64,000 nt of DNA from Arthrobacter bussei (GCF_009377195.2 NZ_VJXX01000001.1:434001-498000); one strand, 5' to 3'. Numbered from the stretch's first letter, positions 31,679 through 41,349 are shown. Program-made: numbers and translations. Notes: generated by a model from the sequence alone, not told the origin.

Positions 31679-33010
31679 TTACCGTTGAACCCTATCGGGG
31701 TTGCCTTGAAACTTCACGTCGCGCCGGCGGAACACACGCCCGCCGCGGCGCCGCCCCTCGGCGGCCGGGACACCGGCGAGTCCTGCGATGGCGAGGCGCA
31801 ACGGCGATGCCGGTGACGTCTCGAGCAGTGCCGTGCCGGCGAGCAGTGCCTGGTCCGCAGCGGAGGCATCCGCAGGCAGGAAGGCCTCGACGGCCGAGGC
31901 CGGACCGAAGCGCTCCCAGGCCTCCCTCAGCTGCGTCTCCGGCCCACGGCCCACGGCAGCGGCACGGACCCGGTTGAAGACGATGCGCGGTACGGCCGTC
32001 GGGACCATGTCGGCGAGTTCGGAGAGTGCCTTGACCATGCGGGGCACACCGATGGCGTCCGCCGATCCCACCGCTATCACCGTGTCCGCCACCTCGAGGC
32101 AGCGCAGCGCTGCACCGTTGCGGCGAGGCGCGAGAGTATCGAAGCTCAGCTCCTCGTCCGCCTCGAGGCAGAATCCACAATCGACCACGGTGACCTCCGC
32201 CAGGGCGCGCGCTGCCGAGAACACCTGGCTGAGCGCGGCGGGACGCAGCTCGGGCCAGCGATCCGGCCTCGTGATGCCGGTCAGGACCCGCAGCCGCCCA
32301 CCCTTGATGGCGACACTGATCGAGATCCGCCCGAGGGCGGTTCCGCTGAAGCCACCTTGATCGGCGATCCGGCAGGCCTGCGCGAGGCCGGCGGACTCGT
32401 CGAGGAGCCCGAGAGACGCGCCGATGCTCGCGCCGTACGAATCGGCGTCGACGAGGAGGACGGAGACGCCGGCCGCTGCGAGTTCCGCCGCGATGTTGAT
32501 CGCCACGGTCGTGCGGCCGGGGGCACCGGTGGGACCCCAGATCGCGATGATTCGCCCCTCCCCCGTCGGCTCGGCGATCTCGACCGCCGGAGCGACGGGA
32601 TCCGCGAGGAGATTCATCGGATCCGCATACGCGTGGGACGTCCGCCGGACCGACGAGGTGGCGTCGAACCGCTCGACAGCCCTGGTCACCGCCTCGGCGA
32701 GTGCCGAGGGCGCGATCGACGACTCCACGTACTCGACCCCGTCCACCACTGGTGCATCCGGGTCCGGCGATCCGTCGTCCAGCGATACCACCACCACTCC
32801 GGAATAGGCCAGGCGGTCGACGAGGCTCGCTGTCAGGTCGGCGGCACCGTGGCCGATGACGACCGCACGCGCAAGGCCCGTCTGGCAGGCCGCGATCAGC
32901 TCCGGCAGGTCCTCGCACCGTCGGACCACCGTCACCGGGCCGCGCAGCTGTTCGAGGCCCGGTACGTAGGCGCTCGCCGTCGCACCCAGCGTGATGACCG
33001 GGATGCTCAC
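31679..33010 (-). CDS. CpaE/MinD-like P-loop protein
   Basis: 443-aa protein. About residues 1-115 form a receiver-like or flavodoxin-like N-domain; the MinD/ParA-type domain begins near 150 (RIIAIWGPTGAPGRTTVAINIA) and includes VLLVDADSYG and VTVVDCGFCLE. The P-loop reads GAPGRTT, so the signature lysine of KGGxGKT and the catalytic lysine before TT are both replaced; nucleotide binding may differ. It overlaps the upstream SAF-protein gene by four bases. CpaE and CpaB work with Tad/Flp pilus systems, but no pilus gene (cpaF, tadB/C, flp) is visible here, so the role is unclear. Confidence 0.78.
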   Translation of the reverse strand: MSIPVITLGATASAYVPGLEQLRGPVTVVRRCEDLPELIAACQTGLARAVVIGHGAADLTASLVDRLAYSGVVVVSLDDGSPDPDAPVVDGVEYVESSIAPSALAEAVTRAVERFDATSSVRRTSHAYADPMNLLADPVAPAVEIAEPTGEGRIIAIWGPTGAPGRTTVAINIAAELAAAGVSVLLVDADSYGASIGASLGLLDESAGLAQACRIADQGGFSGTALGRISISVAIKGGRLRVLTGITRPDRWPELRPAALSQVFSAARALAEVTVVDCGFCLEADEELSFDTLAPRRNGAALRCLEVADTVIAVGSADAIGVPRMVKALSELADMVPTAVPRIVFNRVRAAAVGRGPETQLREAWERFGPASAVEAFLPADASAADQALLAGTALLETSPASPLRLAIAGLAGVPAAEGRRRGGRVFRRRDVKFQGNPDRVQR

Positions 33011-33663
33011 GAACCTGCGCCCGGATCCAGCACGACGGCGATGCGGGCGTCGTTGGACAGGGCGTTGAGCAACTCGGGCATGGCGTCGTCCTCGACGAGG
33101 ACCTGCACGAGGGTGGAGGAGCTCGATCCGAGGGCCGACTCGCCGACCGTCAGTTCGGCGACCTCTGCCGCTTCGAGCAGGAGTTGCGGTTCGTCATACG
33201 TATTCGTGTCGGTCCGGAGGGAGATCCAGACGTCCACCCGGTCGCCCGCGGCCGCACCTGTGGGCAAAGGATCCTCGACCGTGAGACCGACGGGCTTCCG
33301 GTCCAGCTCGTCCGCGGTCCCGAGGGCAGAGGACGGCACCAGTTCACCGCGTGCGACGAGCCTTGTCGCGACCGTCCCCTCCGCGATCCCCTCCGACACC
33401 GGCAGATAGGACCCCGCTGCATCACCGAGACGCACGGGGACCGCGACGAGGTCCTCCGCCGTCAGGGTCGCTCCGACGGGGATCTCGGTGCGCGCGGAGT
33501 AGACCTGCGTCGTCCTGTCCTGGCTCTGGAGCAGGGCGATCACCCCCGTCGTGGACGCGAGCACGAGCAGCAGCCCGACCAGGAGCCGGGGATCCTTCCA
33601 GGAGGGCTTCCTCAGTCGCTGTGCCTCGGTCGGCGACAGCGTGGTTCGCGCGTCGATGCTCAC
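33007..33663 (-). CDS. SAF-domain protein (CpaB/RcpC-like)
   Basis: About 218 aa. A cytoplasmic N-terminus is followed by one membrane helix (LLVGLLLVLASTTGVIALL, about residues 25-43) and an extracytoplasmic SAF domain beginning TEIPVGATLTAEDLVAVPVRLGD, as in CpaB/RcpC pilus-assembly proteins. The C-terminal part (TLVQVLVEDDAMPELLNAL) is typical of the RcpC/CpaB core. GTG 33663 is chosen because GGAG sits six bases upstream; the frame is open to 33900, but that part lacks coding character. Coupled by a four-base overlap to the CpaE-like gene and divergent from the small HTH gene. Confidence 0.78.
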   Translation of the reverse strand: MSIDARTTLSPTEAQRLRKPSWKDPRLLVGLLLVLASTTGVIALLQSQDRTTQVYSARTEIPVGATLTAEDLVAVPVRLGDAAGSYLPVSEGIAEGTVATRLVARGELVPSSALGTADELDRKPVGLTVEDPLPTGAAAGDRVDVWISLRTDTNTYDEPQLLLEAAEVAELTVGESALGSSSSTLVQVLVEDDAMPELLNALSNDARIAVVLDPGAGS

Positions 33664-33847
33664 TCGGGTCTCCCCACACAGGGCGCACTCCGGACCGGAC
33701 CACGCTTGGACAGCCAGTCTCGTGCACGAACGATCCGAAGGGAACCGAAGAGCGCCAAAGCGGGTCAAACTGTGGAAAATCGACACCACCGCGCCGGCGC
33801 AATGGCAGACTGTTGAGGGACGACAACCGACCAGGAAAGGCGGACCC

Positions 33848-34075
33848 GTGGCCGAACGACGTTTCCTCACGCTCGCGGACGTCGGCGAGGTGCTGAACAT
33901 CAGTTCCTCCCAGACCTATGCGCTCGTCCGCTCGGGCGAGCTTCCCGCGATCCAGGTCGGCGGCCGCGGCCAGTGGCGGGTGGAGACGCGCATCCTCGAG
34001 GAGTACATCGCGAAGGCCTACGAGAAGACCGCCTCGGCGCTCAGGGCCGAGAGCGGAGCACCGCAGGCCCTCTGA
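33848..34075 (+). CDS. Small excisionase/BldC-like helix-turn-helix protein
   Basis: 75-aa DNA-binding protein. FLTLADVGEVLNISSSQTYALVRSGELPAIQVGGRGQWRVE is a MerR-like/excisionase-type winged HTH with the wing residues G-RGQWRV. The C-terminal helix (LEEYIAKAYEKTASAL) may dimerise. The GTG at 33848 has AGGAAAGG seven bases upstream. There is no sign of a prophage or integrase nearby, so a chromosomal regulator of the BldC type is more likely than a true excisionase. It is divergent from the SAF/CpaE-like genes, which it may control (inference). Confidence 0.82.
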   Translation: MAERRFLTLADVGEVLNISSSQTYALVRSGELPAIQVGGRGQWRVETRILEEYIAKAYEKTASALRAESGAPQAL

Positions 34076-34125
34076 GGCCGGGGAGTCTCCCGGGGAACAC
34101 GACCGTCCAGGTCTCCCGGAACCGC

Positions 34126-34680
34126 TCATGCCCCCGAGTGGGCCGCGTCGACCGTGTCGATCGAGGCGAAGGGGATGGTCAGGATCTCCCTGCCCTGCGA
34201 CGGCCTGCGATCCTCACCTGACAGTCCCAGTTCGAGGAAATCCGCGCCAGCGCGTTCGATCACGCCGATGATGTGCGTGGCCGGAATCCCGATCCAGAGT
34301 GCCACGACGGATCGGTCGCGGGACAGCTCGCGTAGTACCGACCCGAGGCCGAGTCTCGCCTCGACACCCTTGAGCGGCTGACCGGCCGCCCGGTCGAGAT
34401 CGCGCAGGACCTGCACCGCGGCGAACGGGACGACCACCGACCTGCCCTCGACGACCAGGGAGACCCACGCGGAGCCGACGTTGGTCACGAGCCCGGAGAC
34501 CGTTCTGCCGCCCCGCGTCGAGATGGACAGGTGGCGTCCGACCTGGCCGATGAGCCGCTGGGACATCGTCACCCGAGACTGTTCCGTCCGCGTCCTGTCC
34601 CTGATCTCGCCCTCCTGATGCGCGACCGACGCGGAGTGCAGCTGGGCTTCCAGATCAGTGAACAGGGCATCCCATCGCAT
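34126..34680 (-). CDS. Conserved hypothetical protein with beta-rich core
   Basis: 184 aa, soluble. The N-terminal helix (MRWDALFTDLEAQLHSASVAHQEGEIRDRTRTEQ) is followed by a beta-rich, Sm-like segment (ISTRGGRTVSGLVTNVGSAWVSLVVEGRSVVVPFAAV) and a second similar block ending in ILTIPFASIDTV. It has no catalytic motif that I recognise. The start codon lies only six bases after a candidate -10 box and has no Shine-Dalgarno, so the mRNA may be leaderless. Neighbours are HTH and LysM genes; function unknown. Confidence 0.72.
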   Translation of the reverse strand: MRWDALFTDLEAQLHSASVAHQEGEIRDRTRTEQSRVTMSQRLIGQVGRHLSISTRGGRTVSGLVTNVGSAWVSLVVEGRSVVVPFAAVQVLRDLDRAAGQPLKGVEARLGLGSVLRELSRDRSVVALWIGIPATHIIGVIERAGADFLELGLSGEDRRPSQGREILTIPFASIDTVDAAHSGA

Positions 34681-34686
34681 GCGATC

Positions 34687-34715
34687 ACGCTAGGCCGGAT
34701 CCTTGACAGCGTCAA
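34687..34715 (-). promoter_or_regulatory. Candidate promoter for a leaderless transcript
   Basis: On the minus strand, TTGACG (34715-34710) and TAGCGT (34692-34687) are 17 bases apart, and the ATG at 34680 begins six bases after the -10. This is ideal leaderless spacing and a near-consensus housekeeping promoter. Confidence 0.5.
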
Positions 34716-34794
34716 TGATGATCAAACGCGTTCCTCGGGAATGAACGTAGACAAACTGCATCAAAGCGGTTCAAACTGACAGCAGGAGGTCATG

Positions 34795-35598
34795 ATGAGC
34801 AGAACGGACGCGGTGTCAGCAGGGTTGATCCTCGTGTGCGGGGGCATCGTGGCCCTCGCGGGACGGGCACTCGCAGCGAGATCCATCACCCAGGGGATGG
34901 CGTCCGTCGAGGGGTTCATCGGAGCGGCGATCTCGGTCATCGGCGTCGTCGCCGTCATCTGGTGGGTTCTGACGCTCCTCGTCGCCATCGCCTCCGACCT
35001 GGTCCTGCGCCGCGGTCCGTCGACGGCAGCCCGGCTGGCGCAGCGTTGCACGCCTGCTGTCATGCGACGTCTCGCCGCCGCCCTTGTCGGCATCAACCTG
35101 GTGGCCGTGCCCGCCGTCGCCCATGGCGCTCACCCGGACCCGTCATCGATGGAGCGGACGTCCGCCTCCGTCCCTCTCCAGGTCGCGCAGGCGCACCCAC
35201 CGCTGATGGGAAACCTCAGGTCCCTCCCCGCGGCGGCCCCGGCATCGAAGGTCGCCGCATCCCCGTCCTGGTCACCCGTGCCCGTCGCCGGCACATCGGC
35301 GACGGGGCCGGCCGAAGAGCGGGCTGCTGTTTCGCCCGGATGGAAACCGGCACCGATGCCGACAGCGGGAGGCATGCTCGCCCCGACACCGATGCGTTCC
35401 GATCTCGACGGGGTGGCCGTGGTGGTGGTGCCCGGGGACTCTCTCTGGTCCATCGTCGAGCGTCACCTCGGCCCCCTCTCCACCGCTGCTGATGTCGCCG
35501 AGGCCTGGCCTGCGTGGTACGACACGAATCGGACCATCATCGGGGAGGATCCGTCCCTCCTCCTGCCCGGTCAGGTCCTCCGCGCGCCGCGGACCTGA
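34795..35598 (+). CDS. LysM-domain membrane-anchored protein
   Basis: About 267 aa. Three hydrophobic segments lie in the first 105 residues (SAGLILVCGGIVALAGRAL, FIGAAISVIGVVAVIWWVL, LAAALVGINLVAVPAVAHG), followed by an Ala/Pro-rich extracytoplasmic linker. A C-terminal LysM-type domain (about 205-265; VVVPGDSLWSIVERHLG to LLLPGQVLRAP) should bind peptidoglycan. ATG 34795 lies five bases after AGGAGG; ATG 34792 is the alternative. It precedes an Rv3235-family gene in the same direction. A role in cell-wall organisation is inferred from the LysM only. Confidence 0.8.
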   Translation: MSRTDAVSAGLILVCGGIVALAGRALAARSITQGMASVEGFIGAAISVIGVVAVIWWVLTLLVAIASDLVLRRGPSTAARLAQRCTPAVMRRLAAALVGINLVAVPAVAHGAHPDPSSMERTSASVPLQVAQAHPPLMGNLRSLPAAAPASKVAASPSWSPVPVAGTSATGPAEERAAVSPGWKPAPMPTAGGMLAPTPMRSDLDGVAVVVVPGDSLWSIVERHLGPLSTAADVAEAWPAWYDTNRTIIGEDPSLLLPGQVLRAPRT

Positions 35599-35749
35599 GC
35601 ACCGCCCACCGCCCCTGAAGAGCAGCATCACCCCGCCGTCCTTCGGCGCGCCCTTCACCGGGTGGACGCCACCCTCGTCAGGGGACCAGCGACGCCGGTC
35701 GGACTCCGCACATCACCCATCACCACGCCACGTACACGAGAGGAACATC

Positions 35750-36349
35750 ATGTCCGCCGTCACCCAGATCCACCGAACCGCTGCTCATCAGCTCGCCGAG
35801 GTCAGCGGTGCTCCACGCCCCCTGGTGACGAGGCCCCGTGGGCCTCTGGCCTCCGGCGGCGCGACCGTCCTGCCCTTCACCCCGACGGACGGCCCCGGGA
35901 ACGACGACGCCGACCGGGCTGTCGACGCGGTACGTCCCGCGCCGGCCGGTCAGGCCCTTCCGGCCCCCGTGATCGCGGACGCGGACGGGGAGACCATGCA
36001 GCGCATCTCGGGGATTGCCCGGTCCGTGGCGCAGGGCGCTCTCGAGGTCCTGAGCGGCGTCCGGCCGCTGCAGCAGATGTCACGCTGGCTCGATCCGGAG
36101 AACTACGAACGCCTGCAGCTGAGAGCGAACCTCGTCCGCTGTGTCGGTGCCGGGTCGGGAAACAGCGGCTCGCCCGCCGGAGGCAGTGTCCGCCAGGTCG
36201 TGGTGCGATCAGCACGGGTCTGCCCGATCAGCCCAGGGGTCTACGAGGCCTCAGTCGTCGCCTTCGACCGGAAACGCGTCCGCGCCGTCGCTCTTCGGAT
36301 CGAGCAACGGCGCGGCGCGTGGCGGGTGACCGCCCTGGAGATCGGCTGA
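35750..36349 (+). CDS. Rv3235-family protein (DUF6459)
   Basis: 199-aa soluble protein with a low-complexity N-terminal half and a conserved C-terminal domain (about residues 85-199) starting near QRISGIARSVAQGALEVLSG and including PLQQMSRWLDPENYERLQLR and ARVCPISPGVYEASVVAF. This is the pattern of the actinobacterial Rv3235 family, often encoded near secA. ATG 35750 follows AGAGGA by five bases. The stop at 36349 directly abuts the stop of the convergent secA gene, leaving no room for a terminator. Function unknown. Confidence 0.8.
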   Translation: MSAVTQIHRTAAHQLAEVSGAPRPLVTRPRGPLASGGATVLPFTPTDGPGNDDADRAVDAVRPAPAGQALPAPVIADADGETMQRISGIARSVAQGALEVLSGVRPLQQMSRWLDPENYERLQLRANLVRCVGAGSGNSGSPAGGSVRQVVVRSARVCPISPGVYEASVVAFDRKRVRAVALRIEQRRGAWRVTALEIG

Positions 36350-39070
36350 CTACTTCTTCCGGGCCTTCTTGCCCGTGGCCTTGGCGGTGGCGGGAGCGGC
36401 CTGGGGCTTGTTCCGCTCGACGTGCATCTCCGCTTCGCCCTGCGCGTTCGGCGCCGTGAAGTTCAACGTCGCAGGCTTAGCGGGAGCTTCGAGCCCCGCC
36501 GCCTTGATGGTCGGGGCCTGGACGATGCCCCTGGCGTCGGTCACCCCGGGCAGCCCGGTCTGGGCCGGCGCGGCGACCTCGACCTCGAGGTTGAACAGGT
36601 AGCCGATGCTTTCCTCGCGGATGGACTCCATCATCGCCTGGAAGAGGATGAACCCCTCACGCTGGTACTCGACCAGCGGGTCCCTCTGGGCCATGGCACG
36701 CAGGCCGATTCCCTCCTTGAGGTAGTCCATCTCATAGAGGTGCTCCTGCCACTTCCTGCCGATGACCGACAGGACCACGCGCCGCTCGAGCTCGCGCATC
36801 GTCTGCTCACCGAGTGCTTCCTCCCGCGCCTGGTAGGCCAGCTTGGCGTCCGAGAGGATCTCGTCGTGCAGGAAATCGCGCGTGAGCTTCGACGCACCGC
36901 CCGCCTCGTCGATGACCTCGTCGGCCGTCAGCGTGATCGGGTACAGCGTCTTGAGGTTCGTCCACAGCAGCTCGTAGTCCCAGTCGTCCCCGTGGCCCTG
37001 CGCCGTGGTCTCGTCGACCATCGCCGTGATGACGTCCTCCAGGAAGAACTGAACCTTCTCCTTGAGATCGCCGCCCTCGAGGATCCGACGGCGGTCCCCG
37101 TAGATGGCTTCGCGCTGACGGTTCAGGACGTCGTCGTACTTGAGGACGTTCTTGCGCTGCTCGGCGTTGCGGCCCTCGACCTGTCCCTGCGCGTTCTCGA
37201 TCGCCTTCGAGACGAGCTTGGACTCGAGGGCGACGTCATCGGGCATGGTGGCGCTGTTCATGATGCGCTCGGCACCACCGGAGTTGAAGAGACGCATGAG
37301 GTCGTCGGTCAGCGAGAGGTAGAAACGCGATCGGCCAGGATCGCCCTGGCGTCCGGACCGGCCACGAAGCTGGTTGTCGATGCGCCGTGACTCGTGGCGT
37401 TCGGTGCCGAGCACATAGAGTCCGCCGAGCTCGCGGACCTCGTCCTGCTCCGACTTCACGGCCTCCTTGGCTGCTTCCAGGGCCTCGGGCCACTTGGCCT
37501 CGTACTCCTCGGCGTTGTCCGCGGGGTCGAGCCCGAGCTTCTCGAGGGCAGCGACGGCGTTGAACTCCGCATTGCCCCCGAGCATGATGTCGGTCCCTCG
37601 ACCGGCCATGTTCGTGGCGACGGTGACGGCACTCCTCCGCCCGGCCTGCGCGATGATCGCGGCTTCCCGCGCGTGGTTCTTCGCGTTGAGCACCTCGTGG
37701 CGCACCCCGGCCTTCGCCAGCTGCTTCGAGAGGTACTCGCTCTTCTCCACGCTGGTGGTGCCGACGAGCACGGGCTGGCCGGTCTCGTGGCGTTCGACGA
37801 TGTCCTTGACGACGGCGTCGAACTTGGCGACCTCGTTCTTGTAAATGAGGTCCGAGAGATCCTTGCGGGCCATCTCCCTGTTCGTCGGGATGGGTACCAC
37901 GCCGAGCTTGTACGTCGACATGAACTCGGCGGCCTCGGTCTCGGCCGTGCCGGTCATGCCGGAGAGCTTCTCGTAGAGGCGGAAATAGTTCTGGAGGGTC
38001 ACGGTGGCGAGGGTCTGGTTCTCGGCCTTGATCTCCACGCCCTCCTTCGCCTCGATCGCCTGGTGCATGCCCTCGTTGTAGCGACGGCCAGCCAGGATGC
38101 GGCCCGTGTGCTCGTCGACGATCATGACCTCGCCGTTGAGGACCACGTAGTCCTTGTCCCGCTTGAACAGTTCCTTGGCCTTGATCGCGTTGTTGAGGAA
38201 CCCGATCAGCGGGGTGTTCGCCGACTCGTACAGGTTGTGGATGCCGAGGTAGTCCTCGACCTTCTCGATGCCGTCCTCGAGAACGCCGACCGTGCGCTTC
38301 TTCTCGTCCACCTCGTAGTCGGCCTCGACGGTGAGTTTCTGCACGACCTTCGCGAACTCGTTGTACCAGCGGTTGACGTCGCCGGAGGCCTGCCCGCTGA
38401 TGATCAGCGGCGTCCGCGCCTCGTCGATGAGGATCGAGTCCACCTCGTCGACGACGGCGAAGTTGTGGCCACGCTGCACCAGCTCCGCCGCACTCCACGC
38501 CATGTTGTCGCGCAGGTAGTCGAACCCGAACTCGTTGTTGGTCCCGTAGGTGATGTCCGCGGCGTACTGCTCACGGCGCGTCGCAGGGTCCTGCTTCGAG
38601 AGGATGCAGCCGCTGGTCAGGCCGAGAAAGCGGTAGACGCGACCCATGAGGTCCGACTGGTACTCGGCGAGGTAGTCGTTGACGGTGACGACATGGACGC
38701 CCTTGCCGCTCAGGGCGTTGAGGTAGGCGGGTGCCGTGGCCACGAGGGTCTTGCCCTCGCCCGTCTTCATCTCGGCGATGTTGCCGAGGTGCAGGGCGGC
38801 GCCGCCCATCAGCTGGACGTCGAAGTGGCGCAGGCCCAGCGTCCGGCTCGACGCTTCGCGGACCGCGGCGAAGGCTTCGGGCAGCAGGTCGTCGAGGGAT
38901 GCGCCGTCCGCGTGGCGCTTCTTCAGCCGGTCGGTCTCGCCGCGCAGCTCCGCATCGGACATCTCGCGGAATTCGTCTTCCAGCACGTTGATCGCGTCAG
39001 CGTAGTTCCGGAGTCGCTTCAGTGTCTTCTTATCGCCGGTGCGGAGTACTCGTTCAAGAAGTGATGGCAC
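36350..39070 (-). CDS. secA: Preprotein translocase ATPase SecA
   Basis: 906-aa motor of the Sec pathway. Features are the NBD1 Walker [23 protein letters not shown] near residue 100, Walker [21 protein letters not shown], the preprotein cross-linking domain, NBD2 with [17 protein letters not shown] and [29 protein letters not shown], and the C-terminal helical scaffold. The tail ends in Lys/Ala/Pro-rich sequence and lacks the CxCxSGx8C[HC] zinc-binding motif seen in many SecA proteins. GTG 39070 is used as start, with GGGAG nine bases upstream. The length and tail fit the essential housekeeping SecA1 of actinobacteria. Confidence 0.97.
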   Translation of the reverse strand: MPSLLERVLRTGDKKTLKRLRNYADAINVLEDEFREMSDAELRGETDRLKKRHADGASLDDLLPEAFAAVREASSRTLGLRHFDVQLMGGAALHLGNIAEMKTGEGKTLVATAPAYLNALSGKGVHVVTVNDYLAEYQSDLMGRVYRFLGLTSGCILSKQDPATRREQYAADITYGTNNEFGFDYLRDNMAWSAAELVQRGHNFAVVDEVDSILIDEARTPLIISGQASGDVNRWYNEFAKVVQKLTVEADYEVDEKKRTVGVLEDGIEKVEDYLGIHNLYESANTPLIGFLNNAIKAKELFKRDKDYVVLNGEVMIVDEHTGRILAGRRYNEGMHQAIEAKEGVEIKAENQTLATVTLQNYFRLYEKLSGMTGTAETEAAEFMSTYKLGVVPIPTNREMARKDLSDLIYKNEVAKFDAVVKDIVERHETGQPVLVGTTSVEKSEYLSKQLAKAGVRHEVLNAKNHAREAAIIAQAGRRSAVTVATNMAGRGTDIMLGGNAEFNAVAALEKLGLDPADNAEEYEAKWPEALEAAKEAVKSEQDEVRELGGLYVLGTERHESRRIDNQLRGRSGRQGDPGRSRFYLSLTDDLMRLFNSGGAERIMNSATMPDDVALESKLVSKAIENAQGQVEGRNAEQRKNVLKYDDVLNRQREAIYGDRRRILEGGDLKEKVQFFLEDVITAMVDETTAQGHGDDWDYELLWTNLKTLYPITLTADEVIDEAGGASKLTRDFLHDEILSDAKLAYQAREEALGEQTMRELERRVVLSVIGRKWQEHLYEMDYLKEGIGLRAMAQRDPLVEYQREGFILFQAMMESIREESIGYLFNLEVEVAAPAQTGLPGVTDARGIVQAPTIKAAGLEAPAKPATLNFTAPNAQGEAEMHVERNKPQAAPATAKATGKKARKK

Positions 39071-39193
39071 TGGTATCTGCTCCCAATCTGATGCTGCCCA
39101 AAGATGGCGTCTCTAGTCTACGGGAGGGACGTTCCGCCCCTCCGTTCCGGTACCCGTGCGGCGCGATGCGGCGACCGGGCCTGCGTCTTCCGC

Positions 39194-40408
39194 TCAGGGT
39201 ATCCTGCCGACCTGACCGGCGAGCGCGGGCGCGAGGTCGCCACGGTCCTCGACGACGACGTCGTCCAGCCCGAGCCAGCCCGCGAGTAGGTGCAGCTCAG
39301 CAGCGAGTTCGTGCGCGGTGTCCGCAGGCGCGTCCTTCTCGGCGTAGCTGCCGCGCACGAGCAGCGTGCGATCCGGTCGATCCGCCTTGAGGTCCACCCG
39401 CGCGGCGATGCCGTCCCGGAGGAGGAACGGGAGGACGTAGTAGCCGTGCACCCTGCGTTCCTCGGGGGTGTAGATCTCGATGCGGTAGTGGCAGGCGAAC
39501 AGCCGCAGCAGCCTGTCGCGCTCGAAGACGAGGGAGTCGAAGGGACTGAGGAGGGCCCGGCCCTGCGCCTTCCTCGGGATGGCTTCGGCGGTGGGGTGCA
39601 GGTACCAGGGGTCCGCCTCCCCATGAACGGAGATGCTCCGGACCGACCCGGCCTTGACGAGCGACTCCAGGACAGTGCGGGTCTGCCGGACCGGCGTCCT
39701 GAAGTAGTCGGCGACCGAGCGGGCCGACGCCACACCGAGGGCACCGAGCGCCCGGTCCGCAAGGACCGCGAGCGCTTCCGTGGCGTCCACCTCCTGGCCG
39801 GCGAGCCGGGGATCCGGCAGCACGGCCGTGAGAGGCGCGTAGAGGCGTTCGAACTGAGCGTTGCGTCCGGCGGAGCCGATACTCCCCCGGGCGAACAGAT
39901 CCTCGAGCACGCGCTTCGCGACGGTCCACCGCCAGCCCCAGCCCTCGGCCGGACGGGACGGGTCCCCGCCCACCTGTCGCTGGACGGCGGACGCCGTCAG
40001 GGGGACTCCCTGATCGAGCAGCCCGAGGATTCTCGACTCGAGAAGGGCTCGCTGCTCCGCAGGGACGCTCGACGCGCCCATCCACGTGCGCCGCTGGTGC
40101 GCCACGAGGTACGGGTACAGCTCGGGTGGCACGAGGCTCGCCTCGTGGGCCCAGTACTCGACCAGGGAGCGCGGTGCGGCGGAGGACATGGCGTCCAGGT
40201 GGGCGCGGTCGTAGGACCCGACCCGGGAGAAGAGGGGGAGGTAGTGGGATCGCACGAGGACGTTGACGGAGTCGATCTGCAGGACCTGCAGGCGGAGGGC
40301 TGCAGCGCGCAGAGCCCGGAGCGACGTCGGTGCCTCGAGCCTGGGGCGGTGCAGGCCCTGGGCGGCCAGGGCGATGCGTCGGGCCTGCGCGATGGTGAGT
40401 GTCTGCAT
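39194..40408 (-). CDS. YcaQ-like crosslink-repair DNA glycosylase family protein
   Basis: 404 aa, winged-helix (HTH_42/DUF1006) protein related to E. coli YcaQ and Streptomyces AlkZ, which unhook interstrand crosslinks. The N-terminal ARRIALAAQGLHRPR is followed by LQIDSVNVLVRSHYLPLFSRVG, containing the QxD motif needed for glycosylase activity. Further conserved blocks are EYWAHEASLVP, WGWRWTVAKRVLEDLFARG and LLSPFDSLVFERDRLLRLF. It stands alone between hpf and secA in the same direction. Activity on crosslinks versus alkylated bases cannot be told from sequence. Confidence 0.82.
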   Translation of the reverse strand: MQTLTIAQARRIALAAQGLHRPRLEAPTSLRALRAAALRLQVLQIDSVNVLVRSHYLPLFSRVGSYDRAHLDAMSSAAPRSLVEYWAHEASLVPPELYPYLVAHQRRTWMGASSVPAEQRALLESRILGLLDQGVPLTASAVQRQVGGDPSRPAEGWGWRWTVAKRVLEDLFARGSIGSAGRNAQFERLYAPLTAVLPDPRLAGQEVDATEALAVLADRALGALGVASARSVADYFRTPVRQTRTVLESLVKAGSVRSISVHGEADPWYLHPTAEAIPRKAQGRALLSPFDSLVFERDRLLRLFACHYRIEIYTPEERRVHGYYVLPFLLRDGIAARVDLKADRPDRTLLVRGSYAEKDAPADTAHELAAELHLLAGWLGLDDVVVEDRGDLAPALAGQVGRIP

Positions 40409-40431
40409 CGTCAGGTGACAATCTCCCGCAC

Positions 40432-40466
40432 GGAACTGCCCCCGCGCCGGGCGCGGAGGCAGTTCC
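40432..40466 (-). terminator. Terminator-like hairpin downstream of hpf
   Basis: GGAACTGCC (40432-40440) pairs with GGCAGTTCC (40458-40466), with five further inner pairs after one mismatch. It lies between the hpf stop and the YcaQ-like gene on the minus strand; there is no long T-tract. Confidence 0.6.
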
Positions 40467-40507
40467 TCGTCGTCGTGGTGGGGCGGCGTGCCGACCCCTG
40501 AAGTGGG

Positions 40508-41242
40508 CTAGGCGGTGGCGGCTTCGCGCGCCCGGTACGCCAGCAATTCCTCGTGGGGTTCCTCGGTGCCCTCCGCGCACTTGGAGTCGAGCGTGATCAC
40601 GCCGTAGGTCCAGCCCTGCCGTCGGTAGACGACGGACGGAGCTCCGGTGGCGGAATCCACGAAGAGGTAGAAGTCGTGACCCACGAGTTCCATGTTGTCG
40701 ACGGCGTCGTCGAGGGTCATGGGCGTCCCGGAGAACACCTTGCGGCGGATCAGCACCGGCGAGTCCCCGGCGGGCACGTCGTCCGGCGACGAATAGGTAT
40801 CGACGTCCTCGGTCTCCGCCGCCGGTTCGTGGGAGGTCGGCGCGATGACCGGCGTCTCGAGGTAGATGGGCTGCACCGGATCGGCGGGCTCGAGGTCGGC
40901 CGTCGCGACGCGCACCGCGAGCGGGGTGTGCCGACCGTGGTGGACCTTCCGCCGGTCGCGCGCCCGGCGGAGGCGCTCGAGGAGCTTGGCGTAGGCGAGA
41001 TCGAAGGCGGCGAACTTGTCGCCCGCCGAGGCCTCGGCCCGGACGACAGGGCCCCTGCAGAGCACCGTCAGCTCGACCGTGAGCGAGGTGTCCGCCATGC
41101 GTGCGCTGGGTTCCTTGGTGATCTTGGCGTCGACGCGCTGTACCTTGTCGCCGAGCTGCTCTATCTTGTCGATCTTCTCCGTCGCGTACTCACGGAAACG
41201 GTCCGATACCGCCAGGTTCCGACCATTGATCACAAATTCCAT
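40508..41242 (-). CDS. hpf: Ribosome hibernation promoting factor, long form
   Basis: 244-aa long HPF that dimerises or silences 70S ribosomes in stationary phase or stress. The N-terminal S30AE domain (MEFVINGRNLAVSDRFREYATEK to about residue 100) contains the basic helix RLRRARDRRKVHHG. A linker leads to the C-terminal dimerisation domain (about 185-244; LIRRKVFSGTPMTLDDAVDNMELVGHDFYLF). ATG 41242 is selected for its GGAGG four to five bases upstream and homologous start; the frame extends to 41353 but that region overlaps the upstream intergenic space. Order comF-hpf-secA matches Rv3242c-Rv3240c, with a YcaQ-like gene inserted. Confidence 0.94.
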   Translation of the reverse strand: MEFVINGRNLAVSDRFREYATEKIDKIEQLGDKVQRVDAKITKEPSARMADTSLTVELTVLCRGPVVRAEASAGDKFAAFDLAYAKLLERLRRARDRRKVHHGRHTPLAVRVATADLEPADPVQPIYLETPVIAPTSHEPAAETEDVDTYSSPDDVPAGDSPVLIRRKVFSGTPMTLDDAVDNMELVGHDFYLFVDSATGAPSVVYRRQGWTYGVITLDSKCAEGTEEPHEELLAYRAREAATA

Positions 41243-41349
41243 GGTGCCCTCCACATCGCTAGGTGACACGACGGCGGCCGTGGCGTTGTGCAGAGCCGCC
41301 GCCGACGGGTACGTGTCGTCACTGTGTGGTACCCGTACTTCACGGTAGT

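Noticed and set aside
33664-33900. Extended N-terminus of the SAF-domain protein
   Set aside because: Crosses the promoter region and start of the divergent HTH gene; GTG 33663 has a proper ribosome binding site.
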